62,665 bases of DNA from an uncultured Clostridia bacterium (GTDB lineage: Bacteria; Bacillota; Clostridia; Christensenellales; UBA1242), in the NCBI GenBank assembly GCA_930990975.1, contig CAKNRR010000007.1, positions 1-62,665 of the forward strand. The letters run 5' to 3'. Position numbers and translations under genes: made by a program. Each line of letters opens with the position of its first letter. Position 1 is the stretch's first letter. Below, piece after piece: positions 27,401 through 34,128 of this stretch. The notes beneath the pieces were generated by a model that saw nothing but the letters and a program-made list of their open reading frames with translations, did no database searches and was not told the origin of the DNA.

Positions 27401-27544
27401 GATCCAAGACTTGCTGGCAATTTAAATGAATACAATGGGAAATTAACATTTGATAGTTCTATAAAAATAAAATTTGATAACAATGGCGGAATTTTAGATA
27501 AAGTAAAAATGTTGATTGAATTTTTTGAAAAAGCGAGAGGCTAA
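24413..27544 (+). CDS. mfd: Transcription-repair coupling factor Mfd
   Basis: A 1043-residue SF2 translocase that removes stalled RNA polymerase and recruits UvrA to damaged template strands. The N-terminal UvrB-like region is followed by the RNA-polymerase-interacting domain (about 385-450). The motor has Walker A GDVGFGKTE (533-541), the DEEQ box (634-637) and 'LSATPIPRTL' (about 661-670), plus the TRG motif region and the C-terminal regulatory domain. It is about 130 residues shorter than the Bacillus protein, mostly in the N-terminal UvrB-like part and loops. The start is a TTG with AGAGG upstream. The product would act on the RpoB encoded about 29 kb downstream. Confidence 0.95.
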   Translation: MKFLEKELSHILNKKVISGVGEGEKIVLMQQFTHLVFLCGNFVSAGKIKRGLESFGKKVEIVSNARESDDENDKNLLPFVESINRYILGQVDTLIFLPCSMIIKFDKSKFVPIKIEKNKTYNLESLVSSLVEYGYERTSLVTNAGQFALRGDILDIFTSANEKPYRIEFFDDLVENISIFDENTMKNIATKESVDICLSKLPLGEDNVFSLDGEKILDEPKKIDDEITLIKQSYSTMSFYNYKYYEEFEKLYDKADLIFDNFQISSPDYHNEKIAERSYLTDFLALKQDIIDFKNLNQAVILFSSEERYKKNLADFLTENGLSYFDYDPTKKIEKKEIYLSTLAMPYSFSFLREGVVGIGSDSLFRSSTSTFSKSRHSVFYLPKLGDYVVHTFHGIGKCIKIERLKISNIEKDYFVIEYKNGDILYLPSEEANTISAYIGSEEQPKLSSLGGGEFTRLKDRVRASIKEMAISLVDIYKERQKIKGFKFIRDDFLEKQFADAFGYQETPDQLKAISDIDKDMESDRVMDRLICGDVGFGKTEVALRACFKCIYNGKQVSLLCPTTILSQQHYMTAKERLEPFGVKVEVINRFKTTLQIKDILRRLKDGEIDMIIGTHRLLNNDVQYKDLGLLILDEEQRFGVEHKEKIKDGNRSIDVLTLSATPIPRTLNMSLSGIRDISVIETPPRDRLPIQTYVSEENDQLIKDVLNRELARGGQAFVVYNRVESIEEFASHIRKLMPNANIGVAHGQMNEKLLENVIERLYDGVYNILIATTLIENGINLPMANTMVVIEADRLGLSQLYQLRGRIGRSDKLSYAYLTYVKDKHLTDDAYKRLEAIKEFSQLGSGFKIAMRDLEIRGAGNIFGKEQHGHIAKVGYDMFVKLLEEEVKDIKGEKINKLSDVKLEISLSAFISEDYIEDNEQRIVYYTRISEISSEDDMKNLLESLEDGYGQIPQEVKNLCLLAYLRNLAGNFSVQKLRVNKYECIVFLEKKEEIIDPRLAGNLNEYNGKLTFDSSIKIKFDNNGGILDKVKMLIEFFEKARG

Positions 27545-27669
27545 GAAGAGAAATCAAAGAGAAATCAAAAGAAAATCTTACTTTTTATGCTTTAAGCTAT
27601 TCAATATGATTTTGTTTGACTATGGATTTATAATTTTTTAAGATTTCGTTGTAAAATCGTTTAATTTGC

Positions 27670-27699
27670 TTGAATTTTTTTGTATAAGTATGATATTAT
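27670..27699 (+). promoter_or_regulatory. Promoter of the PrsA-like gene
   Basis: TTGAAT (27670-27675), an 18-base spacer and TATTAT (27694-27699) with a TG one base before it. A second -10-like TATAAT is at 27706-27711 but lacks a good -35. The leader carries a GGAGAG ribosome binding site. Confidence 0.55.
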
Positions 27700-27741
27700 A
27701 TTGTCTATAATGATATAGTAAAAATTTATTATGGAGAGAAC

Positions 27742-29475
27742 ATGAAAAAGAAATTTGCTGGTATTTTGATGAGCTTTTGTTTGCTCTGCATGGGATTGCT
27801 TGCAGGGTGTTCTTTAGTAGAACCAAATTACAAAAATTATTATAACCAAGTTGTTGCAGTTGTTGAAAACAAAACAACAAAAGAAAAGTCAGAGATAACC
27901 AAGAGAGATTTAATTTCAGCTTATCAAAGCTATGGATATACTTATGAACAATATTATGGTTACACAAGAGAAGAAGCAGTCAAATATTCACTAGAACTTC
28001 TTGAAAACAGAAAGATAACCATCATGACAGCAGAATCTGAATTTGGAATAAACAAAAAGGGAGATGGCTTAAGTGATAAAGAAAAGACATATTTGTGGCA
28101 AGAAGTAGTTGACAGCTTAAATGAAAACCTTGATATTTATTACGATAATGTCATCGGGGCAACAGATGAGGAAGAAGAAAACAGTGATATAACTTTTGAA
28201 GGTTATGAAAAGAATGCAACAATAGAAGAACAAGATGGAAGATATGTTATAAAGAAGACAAACACAGAAGAAGACTTGTTGTCAAAATTCCATCCAACTG
28301 TAAATAGAGATTTTTATAAAGAGGAAGATCATAACCTCATTTATGAAAACTTTAGAGATAATGTAATAAATTCAAATGATGATTATAAAAAGGCATTTGA
28401 TAATTATTTCAAAGAATTGAAAGCAATGGAATATGGAATGGGCTTATCTACAGATGCTCCATCTGTATTTAACAGAGAAATTGATAGATTATATAATGTT
28501 GCTTATGAAAATTATGTATTAGAAAAATATTCTTATTCAAATAAAAATTTGGATAGCCTTTCATCAATCACTCCAGCTCAGATTGTAAATTTATATACAA
28601 GCAAAGTAAAGGCATCTTATACACAATATGTTCTTGAAGAGGATTCAGCCTATGACACAAATGTTCAAGAAAGCTTAAATGATGTATATTATTTCAAAAA
28701 TGATGATTCATCAACAAAATTCTTTACTGTTGCAAATGTATTATTCAAATTTACCGATGAACAACAAGCACAACACGATGCAATTGTTGCAAAGATGGAA
28801 AAAGATGATGGTGGATATTATCATGAACAATATGAACAAGAGCTTGACAAACTTTACAGCCAAATAACTCCAGTACTCAGACAATATAATGAAGAAACAG
28901 GCATCTATGAAGAAGTTGAAGACACAAACAACCTTACAGTAGAGGATGCTTACAATAAAATGGTTATCGCTCTGTCGTCAGCACAGGCTGAAGGAATAAA
29001 CAAGGTGGGTGATACAATCAATGAATTCATCTACACTTATGGCGAAGATACAGGGATGTTCAACGCAGAATCAAACTATGTTGTAGGTATAGATTCTGAG
29101 GGAAATGCAGTTTCAAGTTTTGTCGAATCATTTAATGACGCAGCAATAGAACTTTATAACAACGGAAATGGTCAAATAGGTGATATTTCTGGGCTTGTAA
29201 GAAGTGAATATGGAATTCATGTACTTTTCTATACAGGGCCATGTGTAAATCTTTTTGATGGTATTGACAGTTCTTTCACATTGAATGAAAATGCTATAGA
29301 AACACTCTATAACACAAGAGTCAATATACTTGTTGATAAAACATATTTTGATGTGTTGTATGATGAAATTTATGCTGACAATTATGCTTATTTTGAAAAT
29401 GCAAACATGAATTTTTTAAGAGAAAATTATAATATAAAAGAGTATGGCGGAAGATTTGACGACTTGTATGAATAA
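27742..29475 (+). CDS. PrsA-like foldase lipoprotein
   Basis: A 577-residue exported lipoprotein with signal peptide and lipobox LAGC (Cys23). The N-terminal part (about 30-130, 'VVAVVENKTTKEKSEITKRDLISAY') resembles the SurA/PrsA helical chaperone region. A parvulin-like peptidyl-prolyl isomerase segment is recognisable near 480-515 ('GNGQIGDISGLVRSEYGIHVLFY'). The sequence is rich in Glu, Asp and Tyr and longer than the usual 290-350 residues of PrsA, with large insertions. PrsA helps secreted proteins fold at the membrane-wall interface; the many surface proteins in this window would be natural clients. It follows mfd, as foldase genes often do in clostridia, but has its own promoter and terminator. 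ATG with GGAGAG. Confidence 0.8.
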   Translation: MKKKFAGILMSFCLLCMGLLAGCSLVEPNYKNYYNQVVAVVENKTTKEKSEITKRDLISAYQSYGYTYEQYYGYTREEAVKYSLELLENRKITIMTAESEFGINKKGDGLSDKEKTYLWQEVVDSLNENLDIYYDNVIGATDEEEENSDITFEGYEKNATIEEQDGRYVIKKTNTEEDLLSKFHPTVNRDFYKEEDHNLIYENFRDNVINSNDDYKKAFDNYFKELKAMEYGMGLSTDAPSVFNREIDRLYNVAYENYVLEKYSYSNKNLDSLSSITPAQIVNLYTSKVKASYTQYVLEEDSAYDTNVQESLNDVYYFKNDDSSTKFFTVANVLFKFTDEQQAQHDAIVAKMEKDDGGYYHEQYEQELDKLYSQITPVLRQYNEETGIYEEVEDTNNLTVEDAYNKMVIALSSAQAEGINKVGDTINEFIYTYGEDTGMFNAESNYVVGIDSEGNAVSSFVESFNDAAIELYNNGNGQIGDISGLVRSEYGIHVLFYTGPCVNLFDGIDSSFTLNENAIETLYNTRVNILVDKTYFDVLYDEIYADNYAYFENANMNFLRENYNIKEYGGRFDDLYE

Positions 29476-29499
29476 TCTTAAGGACTATAATTAAATTTT

Positions 29500-29538
29500 A
29501 AAAAAGATACCATTGCTTGACAATAGGTATCTTTTTTG
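29500..29538 (+). terminator. Terminator that contains the next promoter's -35 box
   Basis: A stem of AAAAAAGATACC (29500-29511) and GGTATCTTTTTT (29526-29537), with an inner ATTG/CAAT pairing and the loop CTTGA. The TTGACA of the following promoter spans the loop and the right arm. Confidence 0.88.
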
Positions 29539-29545
29539 ATACTAT
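29517..29545 (+). promoter_or_regulatory. Promoter nested in the terminator, leaderless layout
   Basis: TTGACA (29517-29522), a 17-base spacer and TACTAT (29540-29545, four of six to consensus). The ATG at 29552 begins six bases later, without a ribosome binding site. Confidence 0.65.
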
Positions 29546-29551
29546 ATATCT

Positions 29552-31168
29552 ATGACAAAAAAGGCCATTCAAACTAAAAAAACAAAGGGTTCTCAAAATG
29601 ATGAGAAATCTTTTTTTGTTCAATCAAATATAGATGACCTTATAAATCAATTAAATGAAGAAAAAGAGGAATTAGACGAATCTGAAAAAGAAGAGAGTGC
29701 AGAAAACCAAGATTTAAAAGAAGAGAATTTAGAAGAAACTCTTGACTTGGAAACCAAAACTGACTTAGATGAAAAGAAAGAAGAAAAAGAAGATAGCGCT
29801 GAAATCGCTGAAAATAATGATAAAAATTTAGAGATTGAAGATAAAGATTTAAAACCACTTAATCATCAAGAACAAAAAGAATTAAAAGAACAATTAACTA
29901 ATGAGCTTAAATCAAACGAAATAATCATAGAAGAGGATATAAGCCAAACTATAGAAGAACAACGCAAGAAACTTGACGAAGCTGAGCAATCAGTTTCAAA
30001 AAGAAACAGCAAAAAAAGCAAAAAACTTAATTTGATATTTTTTATCTTAAATATGCTGATTGTTGCTGGGATTTTGATATATCAATTGACAAAAGAAGAC
30101 TATGCACCAATAGAGGGGTTAAGCCTCAATATATCATATTTGCTTGTTATATTGATATTCTTTGGATTGGTAATCTTTTTTGATACATCTGCAATTGGTT
30201 ATTTGCTCAAACAATCGTCAGGCAAATGCAAATTCGGTATGGCATACAAGGTTGCAGAAATAGGAAGATATTATGATTGTGTGACCCCTATGGCAACAGG
30301 CGGACAACCATTCCAAATGTCGTATTTAAAATCACATGGTATGCCATTGCATACTTCTTTATCCATACCACTTGCAAAATATGTTTTCCATCAAATGTCT
30401 TGGGTGCTTATAAGCTTTGTCTGCTTGATTATATCTTTTACTGACCCTAATTTCAGCACCTTTGTTTCTGTTACAAGTGTACTTGGTTTTGTGCTTGGTG
30501 CCATCATCTTGTTTGTTATAGTCTTCTTGTCTGTATGCAAAAGTTTGGGACGAAAGTTAGTTGCAAAAAGTTTAAAATTGCTTCAAAAAATGAAACTCAT
30601 CAAAAATTATGATAAGACTTATGAGAAGATTATCAAATATATAAGTGATTATCAAGATGTAATGAAACAATACGCAAGGTCGCCAAAAGATTTTACGGTT
30701 ATGCTTACAATAAGCTTGCTTAGAATGATAGCAAATTATTCAATACCATTCTTTGTTGTAAAATTATTTATGCCAGGGCTAGATAATTCCATGTATTTGA
30801 ATATGTTTGTTATGAGTATGCTTGTTGACTTATCTTCATCATTCTTCCCTTTGCCAGGTGGAACAGGTATGAATGAAATTTCATTTACAGCTGCCTTTGC
30901 ATCAGTTATAGGCGAGGGTAACATCTTAGTTTGGGTATTGCTTGTATGGCGTTTCTTTTCATATTATGTATATTTATTACAAGGTATTTGCATCATATCT
31001 TATGATATGGCTTATGGAAACAGAAAATATAAATGGGAAGTTGTAAAAGAAAAACTTGAGGAAGAAAGTGCAGTTTTCAAGCAGAATCAAATTGATAAGT
31101 TCAGAGCTGATCGAGCAAAGAGAAGGCGTAAAAAACAAAAAAATGATAAGAATAAAGAATATTTATAA
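29552..31168 (+). CDS. Flippase-like integral membrane protein (LPG synthase TM/YbhN family)
   Basis: A 538-residue protein. The first 155 or so residues are hydrophilic and Glu/Lys/Asp-rich, probably coiled coil or disordered. They are followed by eight or so membrane helices of the lysylphosphatidylglycerol synthetase-TM/YbhN (flippase-like) family. The conserved 'CVTPMATGGQPFQMSYL' segment is near 247-263 and the family's 'PLPGGTGMNEISF' motif near 432-444. There is no lysyltransferase domain, so it is not a full MprF. Members without that domain are thought to move lipids or lipid-linked sugars. The tail is Lys/Arg-rich. The downstream genes are close and may be co-transcribed. Confidence 0.85.
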   Translation: MTKKAIQTKKTKGSQNDEKSFFVQSNIDDLINQLNEEKEELDESEKEESAENQDLKEENLEETLDLETKTDLDEKKEEKEDSAEIAENNDKNLEIEDKDLKPLNHQEQKELKEQLTNELKSNEIIIEEDISQTIEEQRKKLDEAEQSVSKRNSKKSKKLNLIFFILNMLIVAGILIYQLTKEDYAPIEGLSLNISYLLVILIFFGLVIFFDTSAIGYLLKQSSGKCKFGMAYKVAEIGRYYDCVTPMATGGQPFQMSYLKSHGMPLHTSLSIPLAKYVFHQMSWVLISFVCLIISFTDPNFSTFVSVTSVLGFVLGAIILFVIVFLSVCKSLGRKLVAKSLKLLQKMKLIKNYDKTYEKIIKYISDYQDVMKQYARSPKDFTVMLTISLLRMIANYSIPFFVVKLFMPGLDNSMYLNMFVMSMLVDLSSSFFPLPGGTGMNEISFTAAFASVIGEGNILVWVLLVWRFFSYYVYLLQGICIISYDMAYGNRKYKWEVVKEKLEEESAVFKQNQIDKFRADRAKRRRKKQKNDKNKEYL

Positions 31169-31191
31169 TAATAATATGCAAAATATCTAAT

Positions 31192-31749
31192 ATGAAAGTA
31201 AACAAGTCGAGTTTTGGTTGGATATTTGCTTGCGTATTGCTTTTTATCTTGCTAGGAATATCACTATATTTGGGAATTTCAGGGTGGTTTTTTAAAAATG
31301 ATTTTTCTTATACCACAGATTTAGAACTTGGAAAAACTGTGTCTATTGATGTAAAGAAAAATCAAGCAAATGCCATCTCTTTGTCTTTTGATGGCTCATA
31401 TCTTTCAGGAGAACGCTTGCCTCAAATATTAAGCGTAAAAAACTCAGATGCAGAACAAGAGGTTTATGTCAGAGCAAAGATATATGTGTGCACTGGTTCA
31501 AATATAAACACTGATATGGGATTGGTGGAAACAATAAATTGGCAATACGATGAAAATGATAATTATTATTATTTTAATGATTTGTTGGCTCCAAATGAAA
31601 AAGTGGCTTTGTGTTCACATGTTGTAATAGGAGAGAATAGTTCTTTTGTGGGACATACGAAATATATTATGACAGTTATATTCGAGTCTTTGTCAAAAGA
31701 AATGGATGTAGAACAAATATGGGGGAAGAATCCCGTTCAAAATATTTGA
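31192..31749 (+). CDS. Membrane-anchored beta-rich protein, unknown function
   Basis: A 185-residue protein with one N-terminal membrane helix (about 10-32) and a single extracytoplasmic domain. The domain's strand pattern, with 'RLPQILSVKNSDAEQEVYVRAKIYV' in the middle, resembles the camelysin/TasA-type sandwich found in SipW-dependent matrix proteins, but no SipW-type gene is nearby and the similarity is weak. Twenty-three bases after the flippase-like gene and without a good ribosome binding site, it is probably in the same operon. It ends with TGA. Function unknown. Confidence 0.65.
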   Translation: MKVNKSSFGWIFACVLLFILLGISLYLGISGWFFKNDFSYTTDLELGKTVSIDVKKNQANAISLSFDGSYLSGERLPQILSVKNSDAEQEVYVRAKIYVCTGSNINTDMGLVETINWQYDENDNYYYFNDLLAPNEKVALCSHVVIGENSSFVGHTKYIMTVIFESLSKEMDVEQIWGKNPVQNI

Positions 31750-31803
31750 CAAAAATAAAATATAGTATTAAAATTATAAAAAATAAGAAAAAAGGGGATA
31801 AAA

Positions 31804-32025
31804 ATGGAAAATAGAATGCCACCTCCACCACCACCTAGACCAATTCCACAAAAGCCTGATTTAAACACAAACACAGGCGCACAGACAACAAATGCGGAAA
31901 GTCAGGTTGATATGACAAAATATAAACTTAGAATGAGCGATAAAAAGAAAAGCACAATATTGTATGTATGTTCTGGAATTTTATTTGCATGTGCCATCGC
32001 TGCTATTGTTCTTATGTTTATCTAA
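31804..32025 (+). CDS. Small proline-rich single-pass membrane protein
   Basis: A 73-residue protein. The N-terminus has a run of six prolines followed by a Pro/Asn/Thr-rich stretch, then a Lys-rich segment and a C-terminal membrane helix (about 51-73) with no tail beyond it. It is therefore probably C-tail anchored with the proline-rich part in the cytoplasm. AAAGGGG lies six bases before the ATG. No family recognised. It lies 54 bases after the previous gene and likely belongs to the same unit. Confidence 0.7.
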   Translation: MENRMPPPPPPRPIPQKPDLNTNTGAQTTNAESQVDMTKYKLRMSDKKKSTILYVCSGILFACAIAAIVLMFI

Positions 32026-32152
32026 CTATTATAAGTCAGTTTATTCAACATCTTGGACTTAAATCAACACCTAACACTCACTAAAAGAACTTAAACTATA
32101 AAACAAAAAAACAAAATATTAGACAATAAATATTTTTTATGAAAGAAAAATT
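32026..32152. other. Short intergenic stretch before the hairpin
   Basis: AT-rich, no gene seen. It leads into the terminator-like hairpin at 32153. Confidence 0.4.
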
Positions 32153-32197
32153 AAGTCAATCATTTTACTATGAAAAAAATGATTGGCTTTTTTGTTT
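32153..32197 (+). terminator. Terminator-like hairpin with a start codon in its loop
   Basis: A 14-bp stem with one G-U pair (32153-32166 with 32176-32189) has a nine-base loop that contains the ATG at 32170, followed by a T-run. By form it is a good intrinsic terminator for the upstream unit, yet it overlaps the first codons of the next gene. Confidence 0.75.
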
Positions 32198-32616
32198 TAA
32201 TAGCATTACTTTGTGTTGTTTGTTTAAATAAGACAGACAATTTTGCCCCTTTTTATAATTGTGATAAATTATTGATTGTTTCATTGACTGAAGAAAGTGA
32301 AGACGAACATATAAAAAGTGGAAATGTATTTTATTATGAATATGAAAGCGATTTTAAAAATCACATACAAAATATGAAAGCGCAAACAATAGGCTATAAT
32401 TTTTATTTTTCAAGCCTTAATTTTGATAAGTTCTCTAAAAATTTTGATTATATTTATCAAGGCGAAACTTTTGAACAAAGTTACCAAATTTATTACGGAT
32501 TTTATTCTGGCTATAATGACTTTAGATATGTTGAAGGCAAAAAGGTCAATTTTCAATTGGTTAACACTGGTGATGAATGGATTTTAGGATTTCCTATGAT
32601 ACTTACAGGTTATTAA
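32170..32616 (+). CDS. Small secreted protein, possibly YwmB-like
   Basis: A 148-residue protein with an N-terminal signal segment (about 4-19) and a hydrophilic alpha/beta body. The end ('KKVNFQLVNTGDEWILGFPMILTGY') recalls the C-terminal strand of the YwmB family. YwmB lies near spoIIQ and spoIID in Bacillus, and a SpoIIQ-like gene follows here 83 bases downstream. The identification rests on weak sequence resemblance plus context, and the product is shorter than typical YwmB (about 240). No ribosome binding site precedes the ATG, and a terminator-like hairpin overlaps it. A second in-frame ATG is at 32179. It may be poorly expressed or transcribed from an unrecognised sporulation promoter. 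Confidence 0.5.
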   Translation: MKKMIGFFVLIALLCVVCLNKTDNFAPFYNCDKLLIVSLTEESEDEHIKSGNVFYYEYESDFKNHIQNMKAQTIGYNFYFSSLNFDKFSKNFDYIYQGETFEQSYQIYYGFYSGYNDFRYVEGKKVNFQLVNTGDEWILGFPMILTGY

Positions 32617-32699
32617 GATAAATGTCGAAAAGAACTTTATATTTTTTAAATTAATGTATAAACTCAGTTTTTCAGTCAATAAATGATGTAGGAGGTCAT

Positions 32700-33263
32700 A
32701 TGGAAATAGGAAAAGAGAAAAAGTTTGTTGAATTTTTAAAAAAGTATGGAATTTATGTTGCGGTAGGAGTTGTGGTCTTTGCAGTGGCATTGACATTTAC
32801 ATTGCTTGCTACACTTAATGGCAGTGTAAAAACAGGAGGCGGAAACTTATCATTTATCTTGCCGATGGAAAATGCTTCAGTAATCAAAGATTATTCTGAT
32901 ACAGAACTTCAAGAGAATGAAACTTTGAATCAATGGGAAGCACACATGGCAGTGGATTTGACATCAACCAATTCAGATGTATTTGCTGTACTTGATGGAA
33001 CTGTTGCATCAGTTGAGTATGATTATTTGAATGGTTATACAATAACAATCAATCATTCAGATGGTTTTGTGTCAATATATTCATCTTTGGCTGAACAAGT
33101 AAGTGTTGCAGCTGGGGATAAGGTTTCAGCAGGACAAAAGATAGGCAGTGCAAGCGAATCAGCTTCTGGCGAACTAGACCTTGGTTCTCATTTGCATTTC
33201 ACATTATTATTAAATGAAGACCATGTTGATCCTAATGACTATTTAAACCTACAAGCAAAATAA
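32700..33263 (+). CDS. spoIIQ: SpoIIQ-like M23-fold protein
   Basis: A 187-residue protein with one N-terminal membrane helix (about 17-39) and a LytM/M23 domain (about 50-183). SpoIIQ is made in the forespore and pairs with SpoIIIAH of the mother cell across the intermembrane space, forming a channel during engulfment. The zinc-site residues appear intact: His82 and Asp86 in HMAVD, and His164/His166 in HLHF. In Bacillus subtilis the site is degenerate, whereas in Clostridioides it binds zinc, so this resembles the clostridial form. TAGGAGG lies five bases before the ATG. The location before spoIIID supports the call. A generic M23 peptidase is the alternative. Confidence 0.8.
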   Translation: MEIGKEKKFVEFLKKYGIYVAVGVVVFAVALTFTLLATLNGSVKTGGGNLSFILPMENASVIKDYSDTELQENETLNQWEAHMAVDLTSTNSDVFAVLDGTVASVEYDYLNGYTITINHSDGFVSIYSSLAEQVSVAAGDKVSAGQKIGSASESASGELDLGSHLHFTLLLNEDHVDPNDYLNLQAK

Positions 33264-33276
33264 AAATTCAACAATA

Positions 33277-33308
33277 AATAAAAATGCGAATTTTTCGCAT
33301 TTTTATTT
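33277..33308 (+). terminator. Intrinsic terminator after spoIIQ
   Basis: A perfect 11-bp stem, AAAAATGCGAA and its complement with a three-base loop, is followed by a T-run, about 15 bases after the spoIIQ stop. Confidence 0.9.
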
Positions 33309-33336
33309 TGCTTTATAATGACTTATATGCTATAAT
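33308..33336 (+). promoter_or_regulatory. Promoter of acpP with extended -10
   Basis: TTGCTT (33308-33313), a 17-base spacer and TATAAT (33331-33336) preceded by TGC. A leader of about 12 bases carries TTGGAGG. Confidence 0.75.
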
Positions 33337-33353
33337 CAATTTGGAGGTTTGCA

Positions 33354-33590
33354 ATGAATACTATTGATAAGGTTAAGAAGATCATAGCAGAACAATTATG
33401 TATTTCAACTGATGATATAAAAGATGATGCTAATGTAGTTGAAGATTTAGGTGCTGATTCACTTGATATAGTAGAATTATTGATGACTTTTGAAGATGAA
33501 TTTAAGGTTTCAATTCCTGATGAGAAGTTGGAAGAATTGAAAACAATTCCTCAAATAGTAAAAGTTATTGATGAGTATACAAAAAAATAG
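33354..33590 (+). CDS. acpP: Acyl carrier protein
   Basis: A 78-residue acyl carrier protein of type II fatty acid synthesis. The phosphopantetheine attachment site is Ser36 in the conserved GADSLD, followed by 'IVELLMTFEDEF'. Length, acidity and four-helix pattern are typical. TTGGAGG lies seven bases before the ATG. No other fatty-acid gene adjoins it. It is transcribed from its own promoter between two sporulation genes. Confidence 0.96.
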   Translation: MNTIDKVKKIIAEQLCISTDDIKDDANVVEDLGADSLDIVELLMTFEDEFKVSIPDEKLEELKTIPQIVKVIDEYTKK

Positions 33591-33602
33591 ATAGAAAGTT
33601 AT

Positions 33603-33730
33603 TTGACAGGAACTTATATTTAAGCTTAAGAAAAAATGATAACACTTATCTTTTTGTGATGATAATCACAAGTTAAGAAGGTTTTAAACTTTGTTTTGGC
33701 GGGGCTTAGCATATAAGTCCTTTTTTTTAT
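33603..33730 (+). ncRNA. Candidate structured RNA between acpP and spoIIID
   Basis: The ends pair strongly: AGGAACTTATAT (33608-33619, one bulged A) with 33711-33721, then after a small internal loop AAGC (33622-33625) with GCTT (33704-33707). Inside is a 7-bp hairpin, TTGTGAT-GATA-ATCACAA, and a smaller one, GATAA-CAC-TTATC. The 3' strand runs directly into eight T residues, so the outer helix doubles as an intrinsic terminator. This could be an independent RNA of about 120 bases or an elaborate 3' end of acpP. It does not show the signatures of SRP RNA, T-box or tmRNA; 6S RNA is possible in general shape but short. No strong promoter is seen before it. Confidence 0.4.
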
Positions 33731-33756
33731 TTAATAACAAAATTCTACAAAATATG

Positions 33757-33785
33757 ACATAAAGGCAAAATTTCTTTCATAAGTT
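33757..33785 (+). promoter_or_regulatory. Possible sigma-E-type promoter of spoIIID
   Basis: CATAAGTT (33778-33785) matches six of eight positions of the mother-cell sigma-E -10 element, with a partial -35 (ACATAAA, 33757-33763) 14 bases upstream. spoIIID is a sigma-E gene in Bacillus, so position supports a weak sequence match. Confidence 0.35.
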
Positions 33786-33804
33786 TATAAAGTGGAGGTT
33801 AAAC

Positions 33805-34068
33805 ATGAAAGAAGCCTTAGTCAACAGAATTATTGATGTTGCAAATCATATCAATGACACACACGATACAATCAGGAAAACGGCAAAGCTTTATGGCTAT
33901 AGCAAAAGCACAATTCATCACGATGTTTCAATAAAACTTAAAAACATAGATTATGCACTTTATCAAAAGACAAAAAAGGTGCTTGAGGAAAATTTCACAG
34001 AAAAACATATTAGGGGAGGAGAAGCAACCAAACGAAAGTATTTGAAAGAAGAAGTTGAAAAAGAATAG
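33805..34068 (+). CDS. spoIIID: Sporulation transcription factor SpoIIID
   Basis: An 87-residue DNA-binding regulator that switches mother-cell gene expression between the sigma-E and later stages. The helix-turn-helix spans about residues 22-42 ('TIRKTAKLYGYSKSTIHHDV') and is followed by the family's basic 'HIRGGEATKRKY' motif (about 68-79). Length and layout match the Bacillus protein. GTGGAGG lies seven bases before the ATG. It follows the SpoIIQ-like gene and acpP. Confidence 0.95.
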   Translation: MKEALVNRIIDVANHINDTHDTIRKTAKLYGYSKSTIHHDVSIKLKNIDYALYQKTKKVLEENFTEKHIRGGEATKRKYLKEEVEKE

Positions 34069-34072
34069 TGAC

Positions 34073-34109
34073 AAAAAAAAGGACGCATTGATAAATGAGC
34101 CCTTTTTTA
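34073..34109. terminator. Bidirectional terminator between spoIIID and fba
   Basis: A stem of AAAAAAGG with CCTTTTTT is extended by CATT/AATG with small mismatches and a four-base loop. A-run and T-run flanks let it serve both convergent genes. Confidence 0.8.
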
Positions 34110-34128
34110 TATTTTTAATTAAAATGAT

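Noticed and set aside
33603-33730. Assignment of the structured RNA as 6S or SRP RNA
   Set aside because: The SRP tetraloop and internal-loop bases are absent, and the length is short for 6S RNA. I keep it as an unassigned candidate.
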